Source: Apostichopus japonicus
Lineage: Eukaryota > Echinodermata > Holothuroidea > Aspidochirotida > Stichopodidae
DNA length: 64,000 bases
Direction: 5' to 3'
Assembly: GCF_037975245.1 (NCBI RefSeq)
Contig: NC_092569.1
Coordinates: 15,164,501 to 15,228,500, forward strand
The notes below the pieces were generated by a model. That model saw nothing but the letters and a program-made list of their open reading frames with translations, was not told the DNA's origin and ran no database searches. Position 1 is the first letter of the stretch. Every line of letters begins with the position of its first letter. The position numbers were made by a program, and so were the translations under genes. Below, piece after piece: positions 25,701 through 40,700 of this stretch.

Positions 25701-28700
25701 TACTATGCTGCTACTGTCCATGTTGCCTTGTATTAACTGTCAAATGTAAACAATGAATATGTAAATAGAAGAGTATGAATATTCATAAATGACCCACAGA
25801 AATAGATAAGAAAATGACAATGACATAATATGACATTCATCCAAACTATGTGATCCAGGCTGTGCCATACTATGCTGCTACTGTCCATGTTGCCTTGTAT
25901 TAACTGTCAAATGTAAACAATGAATATGTAAATAGAAGAGTATGAATATTCATAAATGACCCACAGAAATAGATAAGAAAATGACAATGACATAATATGA
26001 CATTCATCCAAACTATGCCGTACCATACTGGCACTGTCCATGTTGACTACTTTTATGAATATTCAACGACAATGATATAAAATGAATGTATATCATACAC
26101 TATTGCTACAGTAAGGTCCATATTGCCTTGTCTTAAATGGCAACAGGAGAATATAAATATTCAATGTGACCGATTGATTATTTAGCAAAGTGACTACAAC
26201 ATGTCTGCATCACAAACCACAAACTCCTTGCAAAGAGAAAGGAGTTTTTCAGATTTGGTGATATACCAATCTTGTTTTTTTTATTATTATTATTATTATT
26301 AACATATTCCAATCATTTATCCACATAGGAATATAATATTTCTACAAACAAGTTGCATTTTGATGAAGTTCTATACTACAGAGAACATTGGCAGCTATGA
26401 AAGCTTAATATTCCAAATGCATCAGGTTTCAAGTGTTAACCACACACACAAGAAGAAAGGATTTAAGTACAGACAATATGGTAACGTTATACATGACTGC
26501 ATCTGCCCTGTCCAGATTCCAAACTGTCATCAACTTTCTTGAGTAAGGTTTTAGCCAGTGAAGTTAGTTAACCATTCATTCAACAAACATATCTCAAGGT
26601 TGAGGACAAGATATTGAGAAGGGGTTTTCAACTAAACATTGTGGAATAATTTTCTCTTCAATATATTAAAGTTTAACATTTGCGTGACACCAGCACATCT
26701 CGAGAAGAGATAGACATCATAGGCGTAGGAGCCCCCCCAACCAAACTTTTTTGTGAAAATTCGGGCAATATGCTGAGAATTTTTCGGGCACATACTGAAA
26801 GAAATATAATTTGCAATGTGTTTTGCAATGGTTAAATTTATGTTATTATTATCATTATTATTGTAAAGACTTCCCCAATAATTCTAACCAATATGGAAAG
26901 GTAATAACACAGAAACTGATTGTATGTTATTGGCATGCGATGTAATGACCGATGAATGCCTATATGATATGCACCTTAACATGTTGAACGCATGGAGCGT
27001 GCGGAAAATTTTGGTTATATTTTCGGGCATGTCGTTACAGCTCCCCCAAATCAAATTAGGCTCCTACTTCATGGTCGCAACTGTTTGACGTAAAGGAGGC
27101 GATAAGATGGGTTTCTCACCTTCCATTCCAAGCTGTCTTCCTTGTAGTATGCCCAGGAGATACCGTCCGTTGAATACTTCATGAAGAAACCGGTCACAAA
27201 ACTACCACAGCAGGGTATTCCCTGCGTGGCTATTCCTTTCAACGTGACCGGACCGCCAAAATCAACCTGATATAGACCGGGAAGAGTGGCCAAATGTAAA
27301 ACTGTTCACAAATTTGGTGGAGAAGTTTAACACAGACTGCCTGTACATCAGGTGGGAATGTAAGCTCAGTGGTTAACGCAGGTGCCTTTCAATCATAAGG
27401 TTCCGAGTTTGAGTCACTCCAAGATTAAAGTTACAGAGTTGTTGACAATTCATAATCATGGACGTTAAAATATGAATGTAAGAGACTGACTTCGGTCAGC
27501 TTGCGGCTTTGATAAGCCAATGATGGCCTCCTAGCGAGTTCCTGCTTGCAGGAGGATTTAAAAAATACATACATCAAAGCTTTTGTATTTACAGTCAATG
27601 TAAAAAACAAACATTTCCTAGTCCTTTTTTCATGCCAAGTTTGTTTTAGTCAACCACCATTTTTACCATACGGATACCAATGAGACCCAGAAAGTATTTA
27701 TATCTGGCTCAACGTTGTGTTTAACATATTACATTTTCTTCTACTTGAACTTGTTGTAAATCAACTTTTAAAAAATGTGTTGATGTTTGATTTAAAAAAG
27801 CAATTTTTGTTTTGCTTTCTTCGTTACTTTTTGCCATTACTAAAAATTTGGGAAGTATCCTGTTGTCTCTCATATAAAAACATAATTTTAAAAACTTCAA
27901 CATGAAAATAATAGCTTAAGCCAAAAATATCAAGTTGTCATGAGTGTAGCTAGGTTATCATCTGTCCATAAGTGTAGCAGTTCTACACATAATTTAGACA
28001 TTTATAATTATGTAAGGTAGCAATAACATATTTCAGAAAGAAAAGTGAGAATCAAATAGTGTAATTGATGGCAACAAGCTACATGCTGATGTATGTGCTG
28101 TATACCCTGGGCTTACCCCCTCTGTCTCTGGAAATTGATCGGAAAGGATTACGGAAATCATTTGTCACTACCAGAGAATTCTCGCAACCCACAATGATAA
28201 ACCATCAACGGTGTCATGATACACCAAATAAAATGCTTATAACTCCACACTACAGTTCTGTCCAAGATTTGTCGACCTCCCTGAGACTATTTCATTAAGA
28301 GTTAAGCCTCATGACGATAGACTAGGCCTGCATAGCCTAACGTTACTGTACTCACCTACAAGGCTAAATCGATACATTTTGGTATTACTTACTTACGGCT
28401 CTTGCTCAAGGCGCACATTTTTAAAGATCCCAGTGTTTTCATTTGGACAAGCAAAGAATGCCTCGGACAACCAAATATGTTGTCAAGGTTGTCCGAAGGA
28501 CAACCTTGAAATTTACCTAACAATGAGCCCTACAGCAATAAAATGAAATATAAACGAACCATTATCCAAGGGTCTGTGTCGTTATTAAGAGGTTGCCACC
28601 CAACCGCATCATTTGGACGGCCCAAACGTGCTTTATTACGGTAACCACTGTTTTCACTTCCTTCGGATGACGCCGTAATTTGGGACCCAGTGATGACTAT

Positions 28701-31700
28701 GGATTCCATTCCGAGATCGGGCCCATCCAACCCAGAGGTCTCGTCAGAATCTACGACATTGAACAAGAGAATGACCAAACATTAACTATCGCTACGATCC
28801 CCTAAAATGAAGGAAAAAGATGATATTTGTGAACAAGTGAGTTGAATTAATTAATTTCTTTCTTCCCAAATCTTTCTTTCCAAATCTGCAGAATATTTAT
28901 TAATAAAGTCAACTTACGGACTGTGATCTCCACTTCCGCCAGCGATAGAGACATTTGATCCATCCACAACTGAATGCTGACATAGCGTCCTACGATGTCA
29001 CATGATACCGTGAAGGCATTAGCATTAGCACTATCTGTGTCCACAATGACATCGCAGCGTCTGTTCTCTTCAGGTTGGTCACTTGGGCCCACTCTAACGA
29101 CATAGGGTACTAACTGCCAGTCTGTGAAGAAATGAGTGAAAAAAAATTGTTTAAGCCTTGGCCAAGGAGGATTTATTCCCCAATATTATTAGTCAATGAT
29201 GGCTGTAGTACCTAATTACACACGATAATTATTATGATTATTAATATATAATACCCGCATGGCACTACAGTGGTATCATGGTGATAACAATGCTAGAAAT
29301 ACACACAGTGACTATAATATTACAATGAGGTGTATTTATAGTGTATAAGGTGTAACAATGCTTGATGCCAAAATCAAAGTGTTACCATAGCAACAGGCGA
29401 TCTATAAAAGTTTCATTCACATCATACTGCTGTCAAAGTCATAGCATGAAAGCTGATGAACATAATGTCAATGATATATACCAAAGCCTTCCATCTGATA
29501 CATCAAAACATCATCAATGGATTGGTTGTAAAGTATCCATGTAGTACTTACAACAGTAGTAAAGTATCCATGTAGTACTTACAACAGTAGTTAAGTACCA
29601 TGTAGTACTTACAACAGTAGTAAACTATCCATGTAGAACTTACAACAGTAGTAAACTATCTATGTAGTACTTACAACAGTAGTAAACTATCTATGTAGTA
29701 CTTACAACAGTAGTAAACTATCTATGTAGTACTTACAACAGTAGTAAACTATCCATGTAGAACTTACAACAGTAGTAAAGTATCCATGTAGTACTTACAA
29801 CAGTAGTTAAGTACCATGTAGTACTTACAACAGTAGTTAAGTACCATGTAGTACTTACAACAGTAGTAAAGTATCCATGTAGAACTTACAACAGTAGTAA
29901 AGTATCCATGTAGTACTTACAACAGTGGTAAACTATCCATGTAGTACTTACAACAGTAGTAAAGTATCCATGTAGTACTTACAACAGTAGTTAAGTACCA
30001 TGTAGTACTTACAACAGTAGTAAACTATCCATGTAGAACTTACAACAGTAGTAAAGTATCCATGTAGTACTTACAACAGTAGTTAAGTACCATGTAGTAC
30101 TTACAACAGTAGTTAAGTACCATGTAGTACTTACAACAGTGGTAAACTATCCATGTAGTACTTACAACAGTAGTAAAGTATCCATGTAGTACTTACAACA
30201 GTAGTAAAGTATCCATGTAGTACTTACAACAGTGGTAAACTATCCATGTAGTACTTACAACAGTAGTAAGGTATACATGTAGTACTTACAACAGTAGTTA
30301 AGTACCATGTAGTACTTACAACAGTAGTAAAGTATCCATGTAGTACTTACAACAGTAGTAAAGTATCCATGTAGTACTTACAACAGTAGTAAACTATCCA
30401 TGTAGTACTTACAACAGTAGTAAACTATCTATGTAGTACTTACAACAGTAGTAAACTATCTATGTAGTACTTACAACAGTAGTTAAGTACCATGTAGTAC
30501 TTACAACAGTAGTAAGCTATCCATGTAGTACTTACAACAGTAGTAAAGTATCCATGTAGTACTTACAACAGTAGTAAACTATCTATGTAGTACTTACAAC
30601 AGTAGTAAACTATCCATGTAGTACTAACAACAGTAGTAAACTATCCATGTAGTACTTACAACAGTAGTTAAGTACCATGTAGTACTTACAACAGTAGTAA
30701 ACTATCCATGTAGTACTTACAACAGTAGTAAACTATCCATGTAGTACTTACAACAGTAGTAAAGTATCCATGTAGTACTTACAACAGTAGTAAACTATCT
30801 ATGTAGTACTTACAACAGTAGTAAACTATCTATGTAGTACTTACAACAGTAGTATACTATCCATGTAGTACTTACAACAGTAGTAAACTATCTATGTAGT
30901 ACTTACAACAGTAGTAAAGTATCCATGTAGTACTTACAACAGTAGTAAACTATCCATGTAGTACTTACAACAGTAGTTAAGTATCCATGTAGTACTAACA
31001 ACAGTAGTAAACTATCTATGTAGTACTTACAACAGTAGTTAAGTACCATGTAGTACTTACAACAGTAGTAAACTATCCATGTAGTACTTACAACAGTAGT
31101 TAAGTATCCATGTAGTACTAACAACAGTAGTAAACTATCTATGTAGTACTTACAACAGTAGTAAAGTATCCATGTAGTACTTACAACAGTAGTAAACTAT
31201 CCATGTAGTACTTACAACAGTAGTAAACTATCTATGTAGTACTTACAACAGTAGTAAACTATCCATGTAGTACTTACAACAGTAGTTAAGTATCCATGTA
31301 GTACTTACAACAGTAGTAAACTATCTATGTAGTACTTACAACAGTAGTAAACTATCCATGTAGTACTAACAACAGTAGTAAACTATCCATGTAGTACTTA
31401 CAACAGTAGTTAAGTACCATGTAGTACTTACAACAGTAGTAAACTATCCATGTAGTACTTACAACAGTAGTAAACTATCCATGTAGTACTTACAACAGTA
31501 GTAAAGTATCCATGTAGTACTTACAACAGTAGTAAACTATCTATGTAGTACTTACAACAGTAGTAAACTATCTATGTAGTACTTACAACAGTAGTATACT
31601 ATCCATGTAGTACTTACAACAGTAGTAAACTATCTATGTAGTACTTACAACAGTAGTAAAGTATCCATGTAGTACTTACAACAGTAGTAAACTATCCATG

Positions 31701-34700
31701 TAGTACTTACAACAGTAGTTAAGTATCCATGTAGTACTAACAACAGTAGTAAACTATCTATGTAGTACTTACAACAGTAGTTAAGTACCATGTAGTACTT
31801 ACAACAGTAGTAAACTATCCATGTAGTACTTACAACAGTAGTTAAGTATCCATGTAGTACTAACAACAGTAGTAAACTATCTATGTAGTACTTACAACAG
31901 TAGTAAAGTATCCATGTAGTACTTACAACAGTAGTAAACTATCCATGTAGTACTTACAACAGTAGTAAACTATCTATGTAGTACTTACAACAGTAGTTAA
32001 GTACCATGTAGTACTTACAACAGTAGTAAACTATCCATGTAGAACTTACAACAGTAGTAAAGTATCCATGTAGTACTTACAACAGTAGTTAAGTACCATG
32101 TAGTACTTACAACAGTAGTTAAGTACCATGTAGTACTTACAACAGTGGTAAACTATCCATGTAGTACTTACAACAGTAGTAAAGTATCCATGTAGTACTT
32201 ACAACAGTAGTAAAGTATCCATGTAGTACTTACAACAGTGGTAAACTATCCATGTAGTACTTACAACAGTAGTAAGGTATACATGTAGTACTTACAACAG
32301 TAGTTAAGTACCATGTAGTACTTACAACAGTAGTAAAGTATCCATGTAGTACTTACAACAGTAGTAAAGTATCCATGTAGTACTTACAACAGTAGTAAAG
32401 TATCCATGTAGTACTTACAACAGTAGTAAACTATCTATGTAGTACTTACAACAGTAGTAAACTATCTATGTAGTACTTACAACAGTAGTTAAGTACCATG
32501 TAGTACTTACAACAGTAGTAAGCTATCCATGTAGTACTTACAACAGTAGTAAAGTATCCATGTAGTACTTACAACAGTAGTAAACTATCTATGTAGTACT
32601 TACAACAGTAGTAAACTATCCATGTAGTACTAACAACAGTAGTAAACTATCCATGTAGTACTTACAACAGTAGTTAAGTACCATGTAGTACTTACAACAG
32701 TAGTAAACTATCCATGTAGTACTTACAACAGTAGTAAACTATCCATGTAGTACTTACAACAGTAGTAAAGTATCCATGTAGTACTTACAACAGTAGTAAA
32801 CTATCTATGTAGTACTTACAACAGTAGTAAACTATCTATGTAGTACTTACAACAGTAGTATACTATCCATGTAGTACTTACAACAGTAGTAAACTATCTA
32901 TGTAGTACTTACAACAGTAGTAAAGTATCCATGTAGTACTTACAACAGTAGTAAACTATCCATGTAGTACTTACAACAGTAGTTAAGTATCCATGTAGTA
33001 CTAACAACAGTAGCAAACTATCTATGTAGTACTTACAACAGTAGTTAAGTACCATGTAGTACTTACAACAGTAGTAAACTATCCATGTAGTACTTACAAC
33101 AGTAGTTAAGTATCCATGTAGTACTAACAACAGTAGTAAACTATCTATGTAGTACTTACAACAGTAGTAAAGTATCCATGTAGTACTTACAACAGTAGTA
33201 AACTATCCATGTAGTACTTACAACAGTAGTAAACTATCTATGTAGTACTTACAACAGTAGTAAACTATCCATGTAGTACTTACAACAGTAGTTAAGTATC
33301 CATGTAGTACTTACAACAGTAGTAAACTATCTATGTAGTACTTACAACAGTAGTAAACTATCCATGTAGTACTAACAACAGTAGTAAACTATCCATGTAG
33401 TACTTACAACAGTAGTTAAGTACCATGTAGTACTTACAACAGTAGTAAACTATCCATGTAGTACTTACAACAGTAGTAAACTATCCATGTAGTACTTACA
33501 GCAGTAGTAAAGTATCCATGTAGTACTTACAACAGTAGTAAACTATCTATGTAGTACTTACAACAGTAGTAAACTATCTATGTAGTACTTACAACAGTAG
33601 TATACTATCCATGTAGTACTTACAACAGTAGTAAACTATCTATGTAGTACTTACAACAGTAGTAAAGTATCCATGTAGTACTTACAACAGTAGTAAACTA
33701 TCCATGTAGTACTTACAACAGTAGTTAAGTATCCATGTAGTACTAACAACAGTAGTAAACTATCTATGTAGTACTTACAACAGTAGTTAAGTACCATGTA
33801 GTACTTACAACAGTAGTAAACTATCCATGTAGTACTTACAACAGTAGTTAAGTATCCATGTAGTACTAACAACAGTAGTAAACTATCTATGTAGTACTTA
33901 CAACAGTAGTAAAGTATCCATGTAGTACTTACAACAGTAGTAAACTATCCATGTAGTACTTACAACAGTAGTAAACTATCTATGTAGTACTTACAACAGT
34001 AGTAAACTATCCATGTAGTACTTACAACAGCAGTTAAGTATCCATGTAGTACTAACAACAGTAGTAAACTATCTATGTAGTACTTACAACAGTAGTTAAG
34101 TACCATGTAGTACTTACAACAGTAGTAAACTATCTATGTAGTACTTACAACAGTAGTTAAGTATCCATGTAGTAGTTAAGTATCCATGTAGTACTTACAA
34201 CAGTAGTAATTAAATATCCATGTAGTACTTACAACAGTAGTTAAGTATCCATGTAGTACTTACAACAGTAGTAAACTATCTATGTAGTACTTAGGCTACA
34301 ACAGTAGTAAAGTATCCATGTAGCACTTACGACAGTAGTAAACTATCTATGTAGTACTTACAACAGTAGTAATTAACTATCCATGTAGTACTTACAACAG
34401 TAGTAAAGTATCTATGTAGTACTTACAACAGTAGTAAACTATCCATGTAGTACTTACAACAGTAGTAAACTATCAATGTAGTACTTACAACAGTAGTAAA
34501 CTATCCATGTAGTACTTACAACAGTAGTAAACTATCCATGTAGTACTTACAACAGTAGTAAACTATCTATGTAGTACTTACAACAGTAGTATACTATCCA
34601 TGTAGTACTTACAACAGTAGTATACTATCCATGTAGTACTTACAACAGTAGTAAAGTATCCATGTAGTACTTACAACAGTAGTAAACTATCCATGTAGTA

Positions 34701-37700
34701 CTTACAACAGTAGTATACTATCCATGTAGTACTTACAACAGTAGTAGCACAAGCACTCCCTGGGGTACACCGTGACTGTCTTTACCAAGCTAAATTCACC
34801 TAGGTCCAGGGCCCACCAAGGATTAGACTCCTTCTTTGTCAGGATACAAGAGCCATCATCCCAACTCATGGTGGTGTCGCCGTCGATGGCCCTATTTGCT
34901 CGCCCGTCAAATGTCATTGAGCTCTGGTAAGCTGTAGCAGACAATGCTATGTTGCCTGAAGACACTGTGGACAAGAAGAGGAAGAATAAAGTTAAATAAT
35001 CAGTGGCGGAGCATCCATACAGTCAAAGGGAGCAGAAGCCCCCCTGATGGACTCAAATGGACTGCTGGCGCCCTTTTCAGCTTTTTGCACTTTTTACTTA
35101 TTCGCAATTATTGACTTTTTTTATTGCGCTCTCAAATACCTATTGACTTTTGTCACATTTTGTTGGTGTAATTTTCTGACAAAATGGCGATGACACCTAT
35201 TCATTCTTCGTTTATCTGCAAATTAGCTAGGCCCGGAAAGGGTCATTTTGTTGATCTAGGGAGTATCTTTATTCAAAAAATTTCTGTAAGCTCCGCACCA
35301 ACGTGTGGTGGCGCTCCGCTTAGATAGTGTCGAAAGCGCCCCTACAGACCATTCTCACCCCCCCTGACCAATACCCCTAGCTCCGCCACTGTAAATAATA
35401 CATACATAAATACAGTGTAAACTCTTGGAATCCGCTTTATTTTACCAGTAGTCACTAAGCAACTGACACTCAAGTGCACTAAAACCAAATATACAAAATA
35501 ATCATGAGAATGTCATAATTTTGATCAAAATGCAACCAATTGTTTCTTTCGGTAGCATGTATTCACATTTCGAAAAACTTGCTGTCCCAACTTACTAATA
35601 TCCTGTATAATGAAAACCCACCTCTATGACATGTGAAATTCTAATAGCCATCGACACTGGTTCAAGATTTGGAAAAGCCAATATAACGGATATAAGTATA
35701 AGTAACTATATAAGTAACTCGTCTGTGCCATCTGTCAAAGGGGTTAATTTTCTGTTTCCATTTTTCAAATGTACCTCTGAAGTAGAACCTTAATAGATCT
35801 AAATAGCCCCACCTCAAACTTTATAAATCATACAGGTTTTGCATATTTTTTAAGCAATATTTCTTTAAGTATTTTTCTCTCTTTGCTGATGACACTTTCC
35901 AAATTATTCCCAGACATATATATATTGATGAGTAGTAAAATCAGACAATTTCTTTTTTTCTTTGGGGTACATTGATTTAAGAGAGGAGGGTAAAATGGTT
36001 GTTATAAGTTTAAAGCATTATGTTAAACCTTATTTGATGTTCTAGCATATTTGGAGGCCAACCTGATGACCGTGATAAATACCTGAGCAGTTTACATCCG
36101 CACTGCAAGTCTGTCTCAGAAACATATCGTTCCGATCGCAGTCCTTGCCACCGTGGTCTGGGGACGGATTGTCGCAGGGCCGATAACGGAAAGAAACGCC
36201 GTTTTGGCCGCAGTTAACAGAGCAAGGCGTCCAGTTACCCCAGCTGCCTACTCCTCCATCGACTGGTTTCATTTTGAAAGAGAAAAATTATTCATATTTA
36301 TATGAAATATAATATAATATAATATAATATTTTGTTAGTGCACTGCTCTAGCGCCACCACTGATTGTATCTTTAGTTTGCAGGATTTTGCCAGATGTTGG
36401 AAATTCTATAATCTACAGTTTTCGGGAGTTATTTCTTTAGCATCGATTCCATATTCAATCTCGTTCTCGAACATTCGGAGCATCGATTCTGATGGGAGGG
36501 GATCTGTTGAGTGGGGGTACTGGTGGGAGGGGGATCTGTTAGGTGGGGATGTAGGGTGGGGGTTCTGGTGGGAGGGGATCTATTGGGTGGGGATCTGTCG
36601 TGTGGGGTTCTGGTGGGAGAGGATCTGTTGAGTGGGGGTTCTGGTGGGTGGGGTTCTGGTTACAGAGGATCTGTTGGGTGGGGGTTCTGGTGGGTAGAGG
36701 TTCAGGTGGGAGGGGATCTGTTGAGTGGGGGTTCTGGTGGGAGGGTATCTGGTGGGTGGAGATCTATCCGGTGGGGTTCTGGTGGGAGGGGATCTGTTGG
36801 GAGGAGATCTGTCGCGTGGGGGTTCTGGTGTGAGGGGATCTGCTGGGTTCTGGCTCAGTCCTCGAGGAAGATCTTGGATTGTGAGACTTACAGTTATAGC
36901 TGTGATATAACACTCAGAACTCTCCCATTTCCTATCTCCCTCTCCTATTTGGCTACAGGCTGCAAATAACACCAGAATTTATTTACAAAAGTCAACATGT
37001 GACAGAGCCACTTTTAAGACGTACCTTGTATTCGAGATTTGATCACTGTACTAGTCGAAGTAGCAATAAACAATATTAAGGTCTTAAAAAAAAACCCATC
37101 TTAGTCTCAAAAATGCTCTCATTGATTTAAGAGCTTAATAACTATACATTCCACTTACTGGGACATGGGTGGGTTCCACATATGTCGTACTGGATATCAT
37201 CCCCGACACAATCGTCCCCATTGTACCTCGGGGTTGGGTTCGAGCAGTTCCTGGTTCTGTACGTTGTCCCATTGCCACCACATTGGATGGAGCAATTACT
37301 CCAAGCAGTCCACTCGGTGTAATTACCATGAACTGTGAGGCAGGAAAGATTTGACCAAAGACAAGTTATCAGAAGATTACGATGAACGTTCAGATTGACG
37401 ATGTTCTGTTAGTTATTGAAGATACCGTGCTACATACAAGACTGTCTTCCACCTCTCATAGAAATGGTTCCTACCCTTCCCCTCCCCTACTCTTCCCCAT
37501 CACCCTTGATAACTTGCAACTTTTGCATTGGCGGGTGGGTACCTTTGAACCAATCATATCATATTGTTTACATATTCAGTATATATCAACATGTGGTCGG
37601 AGTGATACAGTTTCTCGTGGGGGGGGTGTTCAATCATGAACATAACTTTCTTTATGCCACAACATTAATGTAACAGTTTATTGTTTCATTTACAGGTCAT

Positions 37701-40700
37701 CAGCATTCTCTAAGCCTAATTTGATTGCAGAGCTATGCAGTAATCTCTCCAGGTAACTTAAATTGCCTTTAAGTAATGGCTGAGTCGACGACCTGCAGAT
37801 TCCCACAAATTTGGTATAAAACGATAAAGCTGCAATAAGAGTCTTTATTGGGCAGAATTCAGGGTTCTCATCACATTCAAGAATTCTACATATACAGAGC
37901 TGCCTATGTGTCAATAGGAACACATTCTTCACTTACAATGATGAAAAGCTAACAAAATGAGTCAAACATCAAAATAAATCGATTCAAGAAGCTTCACTAG
38001 TTGATTATCTTGCTTAAATATTTTCTAGTAGAGAAACAAAGAAAGAATGAAAAGGGAAACAAATATCCAGTTTTCACTTAAATTACAACTTCAGAGACAA
38101 ATATAAAAGAAATTAAAATTTCTGTTTTTTCTCTTAGATCTCACATATATCATACAAGAAAATTTGTTGCATTGTTTATAGAAAATGGCAACGATTATTT
38201 AAAATACTCCTTTGAACAAATTTGTGAATTAAATGTGACATCTCTGTTTTTGCCACCAGCATATCTCATTCAGTATTCACTTTCAAGGACAACCAGTGTG
38301 TAATATTATACGACTAAACTATTGTTCAAAACTTTTATAAATATTTCTTAGAAAGACTTACTAGGACAGGTTACATTTTCACTGCAATTTCTAACTTGCT
38401 CCAGAGGATCGGAACAGTTGAAACCGCCGTAAGCCGGAGGTGGATCGGTACAGCTCCGGTTACGATATTGCTTCCCACCACCGCAAGAGACCGTGCACTC
38501 TGTCCAGGCGGACCAGGCTGACACCCCTCCATCGACTGTTTTGAAAACGAAGGAGACAAGAATAAATAAAAAGTAAGAGAAAATATATCTGATATTTATA
38601 TCAGCAGGGAAAATAATTTTTGATTCCAATTTTGCATGTTAGCAGTAGTTTTTAAGGCTCTAAGTTTTTTCACTCATTTTTAATATAAGAATACTATGAT
38701 GCCTGTATTAAAAACCATTATAATCATTATACCCACTTGTATAGCAACCTGACCAGTGTTGCAAAGCATTTTATGATGTGTTACTGGATCAAATATTTCC
38801 CTGAATATGATATTGAAGCAGTTACCAGTGACGGCAGGCTACTTGCCTAAGTCTGTAGAAATATTACTACAAATTATTAAAATATTACTATAAATTAATA
38901 TAAATAAGGAGAGGCGAGCTACAAATTTACTGTGGACAGGCATCGACAGAAGCGAAAAGCCTACGATGTCGAGAAAACAACCCACATTAGGTTAATACAG
39001 TCTGCCTGTCATGGAAAGCTTTTTTCAATGGAAGTATGTTGTTAATTCTACTGCAAAGGGACTTTAAAATAAAGCATAACCTTCACGTAATGAAAGTATG
39101 TTGTTCATTCTAATGCATATCACTTGTACAGTGAAGAATGGAATATCATATATAAATTCACTGACTATCTAGAATAGCGTCAACTCCCTACTCAGCACAA
39201 CAAATGAAAGCATGCAAATCATGTATGTATGTATGTATTTTAGATCCTCCTGCAAGCAGGAACTCGCGAAGAAGCCATCATTGGCTTATCAAAGCCGCAA
39301 GCTGACCAAAGTCAGTCTCTTACATTCATATTTAACGTCCATGATTATGAATTGTCAATTGTCAACAACCCTGTAACTGACGACATACATTAATCTGGGA
39401 GTGACTTGAACCGGGGACCTTATGATTGAAAGGCACCGGCGTTAACCACTGAGCTAACACTCCAATCATTCCACTATTCAAGCGTCGCCGTGCACTTACT
39501 TGGACAAGGATCCATGTTGCAGTCTTTAACCTCAACCGACGGCTCAACGCAATCAGCTCCACCATGTTGAGGCGGGGGGTTATCACATGATCTGGTTCTA
39601 TTTTTCACACCCCCTCCACAAGTAGTGCTACATTCAGTAAAGTTACTCCAATTACTGTAGGAGCCATTTACTGTGCAAATGAAAGAAACAAAAAATTAGC
39701 CATGAATACATTGGTGAGTTATCCCCAGCATCTCATCCAAGTCTAAAATGTGTATGCTCGTTAATTGTTACTTCTTACAATTTCCTACTTAAAGGCATTG
39801 AAGACTCGCTCGCCCCAAACCGCGTTCGGCCATTTGAAAAAGTTAACTTTCTGTTGCTTGCAAGTGACGTTTTGTTTGTGTCGCTACAAAATGCAGACAG
39901 TACAGTAATGAAACATGATAACTTGTTATCTTTAGCTGGACCTGAGATGTCCATCGCTGTATTGTTTGTACACTGTGCTGTGGGTATTGACCGCAGCTGT
40001 ATGTACCGACTGTACATTAGTGTCTAATAACCGATGGTAGCAAGCTGTGTGTGTGTATTTTCTGGGATCGATGGTGGTGTCTAACACTTCTGTTACACCT
40101 TATTCGAAACTAGGTCTGATTACCGGCATTAGACGGCATCGGCATCAGGAAAGCTTAGTGGCTATACAAGTTGAAGGCATATATCGGCCCTATCTGTTAA
40201 TTCTTTAGTCCAACATAAACGCGCACAAATCACGGAACAAATATCGATGAAGAAATAAAAGGTTACACTAGATGTGTGAGACACAATTTTCAGTACTGGA
40301 TTAAAGACTAGCTAAATTACATATATAAAGCAGCCAATGGTTTGATATCTTTTCGTTGTAACGTAATACATTACATGACATGGTCAAAGTGAAACAACAC
40401 AAAACTCATTAAAAGTGTCCGGGTGTATCGCCCAAACCCAAACACTGTGACATAATGTAGTTGAACTAAATGATCAAGAAGAGAAGGGTGCAACTGAGGT
40501 GCAAGAATAGGATCCTGTTGACGAAACACCCTGTAATCTTCTGCAAACTGTGAGGAACACAGCTCAAATAATTTCCCCACTTTGTTTTGTTTTAAGTTTA
40601 TTATAATACAGTAGTATATGATCAATCTTAATGAAGACCCAAACAATGTAAACCTGTACTTAAAATACACGTCAGATCATACTTCCTGGTTCAAAGAAGA

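Noticed and set aside
29524-34750. The 31-bp array as a CRISPR-like array
   Set aside because: Units are contiguous with no unique spacers, and the context is an animal intron.
36511-36972. Gly/Trp-rich (plus) and Pro/Arg-rich (minus) frames of 130-152 codons
   Set aside because: Translation of a G-rich minisatellite inside an intron; no domain or splice context.
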